A stretch of 64,000 bases of DNA from Paractinoplanes brasiliensis (GTDB lineage Bacteria; Actinomycetota; Actinomycetes; Mycobacteriales; Micromonosporaceae). This document shows positions 59,860 through 64,000 of the stretch, piece by piece. The stretch is from positions 992,001-1,056,000 of the forward strand of contig NZ_SNWR01000002.1 of assembly GCF_004362215.1 (NCBI RefSeq). The letters are read 5' to 3'. Each line of letters begins with the position of its first letter. The stretch's first letter is position 1. The notes under the pieces were generated by a model, which was not told the DNA's origin, searched no databases, and worked only from the letters and a program-made list of their open reading frames with translations. The translations under genes were made by a program, and so were the position numbers.

Positions 59860-61080
59860 CTACTTCGGTTGTGAACCGTGAATCCTGAGCGGGGGCGGCG
59901 AGGGCGCAGCCGGGCCGGGCCGGGTGGGGTCGCCGATGAAGGACGGGATCCTGAAGAGGCCGGGGCGGCGGGCCGCCGTCGACAACTGCCACACCGTGCT
60001 GCGGCAGACGAACTCCTTCACCGTGGCGCCCACCCGGCCGGTGATGTGCGCGCCGACCGCCACGTCGTTGCGGCGGGCGAACTGGAAGATGCCGGCGCGC
60101 CGGCCCAGGCTGACGCACTGGCCGAGGAAACCCGCGACGAACGGCCGCGGTGTGTGGCCGGCGACACGGGCCAGCACGGTGTCGGCGGCGTGCAGCCCGA
60201 GGGGGCCTGCGGCCTGGCAGCTCATCCGCAGCGGACGGCCGGACGGGCAAGCGGCGTCGCCCGCGGCCACGATCCTGGGTGAGGACACGCTGGTCAGCGT
60301 CTCGTCGGTGAGCAGGCGGCCGTCGGGGTCGGTCTTCAGGCCGCTGCGCACGGCCAGGTCGGGAACGCGGAAACCAGCGGCCCACACGGTCAGCGGGCTG
60401 GGCAGGGCGCGGCCGTCGTCCAGGTGCACCACGCCGGGGCCGGTTGAGGTGACGCGGGCGTCGATGCGGCGCACGCCGAGCCGGTCGAGGGTGGCAGCCA
60501 CCTTGCCGCGGCCGCGGGGGTGCAGGTACGGGCCGAGTTCGCCGATGAGGGTGACCGTGTGGCCCTGCTCGGCGAGTTCGGCGGCTGTTTCGATGCCGGT
60601 GGGACCCGCCCCGACCACGGTCACCGTGCCGGCGCTGTCGTCCACCGGGCCGGCGGGTCGGTGGACGCGGCCAGGTTGACCGACGGCCGCCGGTGGGAGA
60701 AGGTCGCGCAGGCGGGCGGCGTCGGCCAGGGTGGCGATGGCGTGGGTGTTCCCGGGGGCGGCGCCGGTACTGCCCACGGCGTAGATCAGGTAGTCGTAGC
60801 CGACGGTGTCTCCGGTGGACAGGGTGACGGTTTGCGCCGAAGCGTCGATGGTGCGGGCCTCGGCGACCACCAGCCGTACGGCCGGGGCGAGGACCTCGGA
60901 GTAGTTGACGGCGGCGGTTCCGGTGCGCGCCACCAGCTGGTGCAGGCGGATCCGTTCGACGAACACGGGCTGGGTGTTGACGAGGGTGACGGTCAGGTCG
61001 TCGCGCCGGGTGAGCCGGTTAGCGGCCATCACGCCCGCGTAGCCGCCGCCGATCACGATCACCTTGGTTGTGGGCTTCAT
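59860..61080 (-). CDS. NADH dehydrogenase-like FAD oxidoreductase (NDH-2 type)
   Basis: The 406-residue protein has two dinucleotide folds: FAD site KVIVIGGGYAGVMAANRLTR near the N-terminus, NAD(P) site TVTVVGAGPTGIETAAELAE near residue 155, and the second FAD motif ATG-like IVAAGDAACPSG. The NDH-2/Ndh-like DYLIYAVGSTG is present. Such enzymes oxidise NADH with quinone; the C-terminal membrane anchor is weak here, and the tail is Pro-rich. It precedes the hybrid kinase by 6 bp in the same direction. GGAGGAC precedes the ATG. Confidence 0.88.
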   Translation of the reverse strand: MKPTTKVIVIGGGYAGVMAANRLTRRDDLTVTLVNTQPVFVERIRLHQLVARTGTAAVNYSEVLAPAVRLVVAEARTIDASAQTVTLSTGDTVGYDYLIYAVGSTGAAPGNTHAIATLADAARLRDLLPPAAVGQPGRVHRPAGPVDDSAGTVTVVGAGPTGIETAAELAEQGHTVTLIGELGPYLHPRGRGKVAATLDRLGVRRIDARVTSTGPGVVHLDDGRALPSPLTVWAAGFRVPDLAVRSGLKTDPDGRLLTDETLTSVSSPRIVAAGDAACPSGRPLRMSCQAAGPLGLHAADTVLARVAGHTPRPFVAGFLGQCVSLGRRAGIFQFARRNDVAVGAHITGRVGATVKEFVCRSTVWQLSTAARRPGLFRIPSFIGDPTRPGPAAPSPPPLRIHGSQPK

Positions 61081-61125
61081 GTCCTCCAGTCACCGGCGGT
61101 GGAGCCCGTGTGACAGCGTGACGGC

Positions 61126-61635
61126 ATGCCAATTTCGCCCTACATCACCGGGCTGCGCGCCCACATCGGCCACGACCTGTTGCTGCTGCCCGGCGCCAGC
61201 GGGGTCGTCCGCGACGGCCAGGGCCGGATCCTGCTGCTCAAACGTTCCGACAACGGCCGGTGGTCGCTGCCGGCCGGGATGATCGACCCGGGGGAGCAGC
61301 CGGCCGAGGCGGCGCTGCGGGAGATCTTCGAGGAGACCGGGGTGGTCGCCGAGATCGAACGGCTGGGCGGGGTGGCGATGCACGAGGCGCTGTACCCGAA
61401 CGGTGACAGGTGCGAGTACCTGGCGGTGTGGTTCCGGTGCCGGGCGGTGGGTGGTGAGGCCCGCCCGGACGGTGACGAGTCCTTGGAGGTGGGCTGGTTC
61501 GCCCCGGACGAGCTGCCCGAGGTGGGCGGGTTGACCAAGCTGCGCATCGAGACCACCGCCGACCCGGACGGCCCGCCGTGGTTCGCCCAGCCCGGCGATT
61601 CCCCCACCGAGCTGGGCAAACGCCACGGTCTTTAG
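61126..61635 (+). CDS. Nudix hydrolase
   Basis: The 169-residue protein has the Nudix box Gx5Ex7REUxEExGU as GMIDPGEQPAEAALREIFEE then TGV, with metal-binding Glu residues intact. N-terminal SPYITGLRAHIGHDLLLLPG and the C-terminal PDELPEVGGL are common in Nudix proteins of the ADP-ribose pyrophosphatase-like group. Substrate is unknown. It starts 45 bp from the divergent flavoprotein gene and ends overlapping (4 bp) the stop of the convergent GntR gene. Confidence 0.9.
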   Translation: MPISPYITGLRAHIGHDLLLLPGASGVVRDGQGRILLLKRSDNGRWSLPAGMIDPGEQPAEAALREIFEETGVVAEIERLGGVAMHEALYPNGDRCEYLAVWFRCRAVGGEARPDGDESLEVGWFAPDELPEVGGLTKLRIETTADPDGPPWFAQPGDSPTELGKRHGL

Positions 61636-61988
61636 AGTCCCAGGGCCGCCCGGACCAGCCCCAGCGCTGTTTCGGGCGGCACCCCCAGAGCTTTGACCCT
61701 TTCCGCGTACGCGGTGGCGGCCTGCTGCGCCTGCGCGGAGGTGCCCGCCGCGCGGGCGGTGACGACCGTGCCGAGCCGGCCGCGGGTCTGCACCAGACCG
61801 GCCAGTTCGAGTTCCCGGTACGCGCGGGCCACCGTGTTCGCCGCCAGGCCCAGTTCGGCGGCCAGGGCCCGTACGGGGGGAAGTTTGTGACCGGCCGGCA
61901 GCTCCCCGGCGGCGGCCAGCTCGGCGATGCGCAGCCGCACCTGCTCGTACGGCGGGGTGGCCGACGCCGGGTCGATGGTGATGTTCAT
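61632..61988 (-). CDS. GntR (YtrA subfamily) transcriptional regulator
   Basis: The 118-residue protein has the GntR winged helix with PPYEQVRLRIAELAAAGELP, PPVRALAAELGLAANTVARA and YRELELAGLVQTRG. The short C-terminal dimerisation helices define the YtrA subfamily, which often regulates neighbouring transporter genes. It overlaps the UMF1-type transporter stop by ATGA and is probably transcribed with it. The effector is unknown. Confidence 0.92.
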   Translation of the reverse strand: MNITIDPASATPPYEQVRLRIAELAAAGELPAGHKLPPVRALAAELGLAANTVARAYRELELAGLVQTRGRLGTVVTARAAGTSAQAQQAATAYAERVKALGVPPETALGLVRAALGL

Positions 61989-63367
61989 CAGATCAGTCTG
62001 GGGGGTGTGTTGCCGGCGGCGGTGATGGCGCGGCGCAGCGGCACCAGGGCGAGCAGGACGCCACCGACGACGAAGAACACGACCAGGCTGATGATGCCGA
62101 GCCGGTAGCTGTCGGTGAGCTGGAAGATCACACCGAACAGCAGGGGGCCGAGCCAGCTGGTGCCCTTGTCGCTGATCTCGTAGAAGCCGTAGTACTCGCC
62201 TTCCTTGCCGTCGGGGATGAGCTGGGAGAACAGGCTGCGGCTCAGGGCCTGGCTGCCGCCGAGCACGACGCCGATGCCCGCGCCGAGCAGCATGAACGGC
62301 AGCGGCTCGCCGGCGGGCAGCCAGTACGCGGCGGCGATGACGACCAGCCACAGGCCGAGGCTGAGCAGCACGGTCTTGCGGGCGCCGATCCGGGTGGCCA
62401 CCGCGCCCAGCATCAGCGCGCCGCCGAACGCGAGGAACTGCACGATGAGGATGGTGACGATCAGCGTGGACTGGGTGAGGTCGAGTTCCTCGCTGCCGAA
62501 CTGGGCGGCCAGCGCGATCACGGTCTGGATGCCGTCGTTGTAGATCAGGTAGGCGAGCAGGAAGAACAGGGTCAGCGGGTACGCCTTGAGGTTGCGCAGG
62601 GTGTGCCCGAGCTGTTTGAACCCGTCGGTGAGCACGTTGCCCCGCGCGGAAGCGGCAGCGTCGGCGGCGGGGTGTTCACGCAGCCAGCGCAGCGGGAGGA
62701 GGGTGAACACGGCCCACCAGACGCCGGCGCTGACGATGCAGAACCGGGCGATGTCCATGGTGCGCTGGTCGTCGCCGTCGACCGACAGGATCATCACGGC
62801 GACCAGGTTCGCGGCGAGCAGCAGGCCACCGCCGAGGTAGCCCAGGGCCCATCCGCGGCTGGAGACCTTGTCCCGTTCGTCGGGGCCGGCCAGCTGGGGC
62901 AGGAACGAGTTGTAGACCACGATGGCGGCGCCGAACGCGATGTTGGCGATCAGGAACAGCAGGCCGCCGAGCAGGTAACGGTCGCCGGTCACGAACACCA
63001 TGGCGATGGTGGCGCCGGCGCCGAGGAACGCGGCCCCGGCCAGCAGCGGTTTCTTGCGGGGGGCACGGTCGGCCACGGCCCCCATGATCGGCAGGACGAA
63101 CACCGTCAGGAAGACCGACAAGGACACCACGTACGGGTAGAAGGAGCCCGCGGCGATGGTCAGGCCGAACGGGCGGACCCGGCCGGTGCAGTCGTCGGCG
63201 CCCAGCTCACAACCGGCGGCGATCTCGGCGGTGGTGGTCAGGAACGGGCCGAGGAAGACGGTCAGCACGGTGGTGGAGAAGGCCGAGTTGGCCCAGTCGT
63301 AGAAGTACCAGCCCGTACGCTCCCGGCGGCCGGTTGCGGGGGTGAAGGCGGTGCCGGGTGCGGCCAT
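61988..63367 (-). CDS. UMF1-type MFS transporter
   Basis: The 459-residue protein has 11-12 hydrophobic helices and the UMF1/Atg22-like start GWYFYDWANSAFSTTV, followed by GAVADRAPRKKPLL (MFS motif A) and DKVSSRGWALGYLGGGLLLA. UMF1 proteins in actinobacteria are annotated as vacuole-effluxer-like transporters without known substrate. The ATG at 63367 has GGAG upstream. The GntR gene overlaps its stop, so an autoregulated two-gene operon is likely. Confidence 0.9.
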   Translation of the reverse strand: MAAPGTAFTPATGRRERTGWYFYDWANSAFSTTVLTVFLGPFLTTTAEIAAGCELGADDCTGRVRPFGLTIAAGSFYPYVVSLSVFLTVFVLPIMGAVADRAPRKKPLLAGAAFLGAGATIAMVFVTGDRYLLGGLLFLIANIAFGAAIVVYNSFLPQLAGPDERDKVSSRGWALGYLGGGLLLAANLVAVMILSVDGDDQRTMDIARFCIVSAGVWWAVFTLLPLRWLREHPAADAAASARGNVLTDGFKQLGHTLRNLKAYPLTLFFLLAYLIYNDGIQTVIALAAQFGSEELDLTQSTLIVTILIVQFLAFGGALMLGAVATRIGARKTVLLSLGLWLVVIAAAYWLPAGEPLPFMLLGAGIGVVLGGSQALSRSLFSQLIPDGKEGEYYGFYEISDKGTSWLGPLLFGVIFQLTDSYRLGIISLVVFFVVGGVLLALVPLRRAITAAGNTPPRLI

Positions 63368-63444
63368 GTGGTCGGCTCCAGGTCTCGTTGCTTGGCGCCG
63401 AAACTATGCCACCTGCCACCGGCGGTACGGGAGGGCCCGGATAC

Positions 63445-63936
63445 TCAGTTTTCCTGCCACCACCGGGCCAGGGCGCTGGTGGCCGGGTCCTCGTCGGCGG
63501 CGAGGGCGGCCCACGGGTCCTGCGCCGGGCTCAGCTCGACCCCGGCGTACTCGGCGAGCTCCTCCGGGCGTACGGGATCAACGGCGTGCCCGGCAGCGGC
63601 GGCGTGCACGACGCCGAGGCTGCCGGTGTCGATCCACGGGAAGCCGTCGACGGGTTCGGGCAGGTCACCGACGTCCAGGGCGGGCGGGAACACGTCGAGC
63701 GGCTCGGCCGCGGCCACCTCGTCGGCGGCGAGGCCGGTGTGCTCGTCGACCGGCGGCGTCTCGTCGGCGCTGATGTCGTGGTGCACCTCGGGCACGTCGA
63801 ACTCGGGCGTGTCGAAGTGGTGATCGTCGTACGCGATCGGGTCGAGCGCGCCGAAATCGTCGTGCGTGTCGTGCGCCTCGGGCGTGTCGAAGATCGGGTA
63901 GTCGTCGTGGTCGCCGAAGTCGTGGTGGTCGCTCAT
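63445..63936 (-). CDS. Acidic Asp/His-rich hypothetical protein
   Basis: The 163-residue protein is unrecognised. Its first 60 residues are extremely rich in Asp and His (SDHHDFGDHDDYPIFDTPEA), then a Pro/Glu/Ala stretch and an ending WQEN. No membrane segment or signal peptide is seen. The His/Asp composition suggests metal binding or a disordered tail. Its ATG overlaps the stop of the upstream gene (ATGA). Confidence 0.75.
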   Translation of the reverse strand: MSDHHDFGDHDDYPIFDTPEAHDTHDDFGALDPIAYDDHHFDTPEFDVPEVHHDISADETPPVDEHTGLAADEVAAAEPLDVFPPALDVGDLPEPVDGFPWIDTGSLGVVHAAAAGHAVDPVRPEELAEYAGVELSPAQDPWAALAADEDPATSALARWWQEN

Positions 63937-64000
63937 CGGTCCTCCTCGTCGTGCGGCACGGGCGTCAGCACCCGGGCCTTGGCCAGCACCGCATCGGCGG
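63933..64000 (-). CDS. C-terminal end of a gene cut by the right edge
   Basis: Only the last 22 codons are visible (ending DAVLAKARVLTPVPHDEEDR and TGA 63935-63933). The stop overlaps the ATG of the acidic protein gene, so the two are co-transcribed. No family can be assigned. Confidence 0.7.
   Translation of the reverse strand, partial: ADAVLAKARVLTPVPHDEEDR

Overview
The window is high-GC actinobacterial DNA, most likely from Micromonosporaceae (an Actinoplanes-like genome). The evidence is strong G/C bias at third codon positions, many GTG starts and 4-bp stop/start overlaps, an RbpA gene, a Ppm1/Lnt pair, a mycosin-type protease, and a marked excess of the hexamer CGTACG. The genus is an inference. 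I see no rRNA, tRNA, CRISPR array, intact insertion sequence or prophage.

Layout. 1-4079: a 5'-3' exonuclease cut by the left edge, an acyl-CoA dehydrogenase, an Lrp/AsnC regulator, a methyltransferase, a MazG-like pyrophosphohydrolase and a CsbD stress protein. 4087-12149: a lysine catabolic cluster. KamA is divergent from Kdd, an amidohydrolase, KamD, KamE, Kal and a MutL-like protein. Together they cover lysine to 3-aminobutyryl-CoA except the Kce cleavage step, which is absent here. 12675-16095: Lnt, Ppm1, FxsA and RbpA, the last behind a consensus SigR-type promoter. 16407-19330: a degenerate stretch with a frameshifted lipoprotein gene, several tandem repeats, a zinc-finger/coiled-coil protein and a LysE remnant. 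19426-26289: an ArsR/SRPBCC/hydrolase operon, a DUF4037 protein, two APH-fold kinases and an orphan mycosin. 26305-33584: a tightly overlapping sugar operon (LacI, binding protein, two permeases, a glucoamylase-like protein, GH39) with a palindromic operator lying on the LacI start codon.

33912-48495: an LPxTG surface protein, a reductase, a DapA-like gene with a probable N-terminal frameshift, a YCII/ECF sigma/MerR-PP2C operon, a thioesterase, HAD, AraC, two oxidoreductases, small enzymes, and a second YCII/ECF pair. 48517-56914: an MMPL transporter, two more APH-fold genes, two unrecognised proteins and a two-component system in which both genes are frameshifted. 57899-64000: an NDH-2-like flavoprotein coupled to a hybrid histidine kinase whose membrane domain resembles the plant ethylene receptor, then a Nudix hydrolase, GntR, a UMF1-type MFS transporter and an acidic protein.

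Regulatory theme: about a dozen genes have a TANNNT -10 hexamer 5 to 8 bases before their start codon and no Shine-Dalgarno sequence. This is the arrangement of leaderless transcripts, and it helped choose starts at 591, 1793, 3100, 22691, 40516, 42632, 45262, 51849 and 56914. The strongest leads for new biology are the lysine cluster with its embedded amidohydrolase and missing Kce, the ethylene-receptor-like kinase paired with an NADH dehydrogenase-like enzyme, and the MerR-PP2C fusion with an internal translation start.
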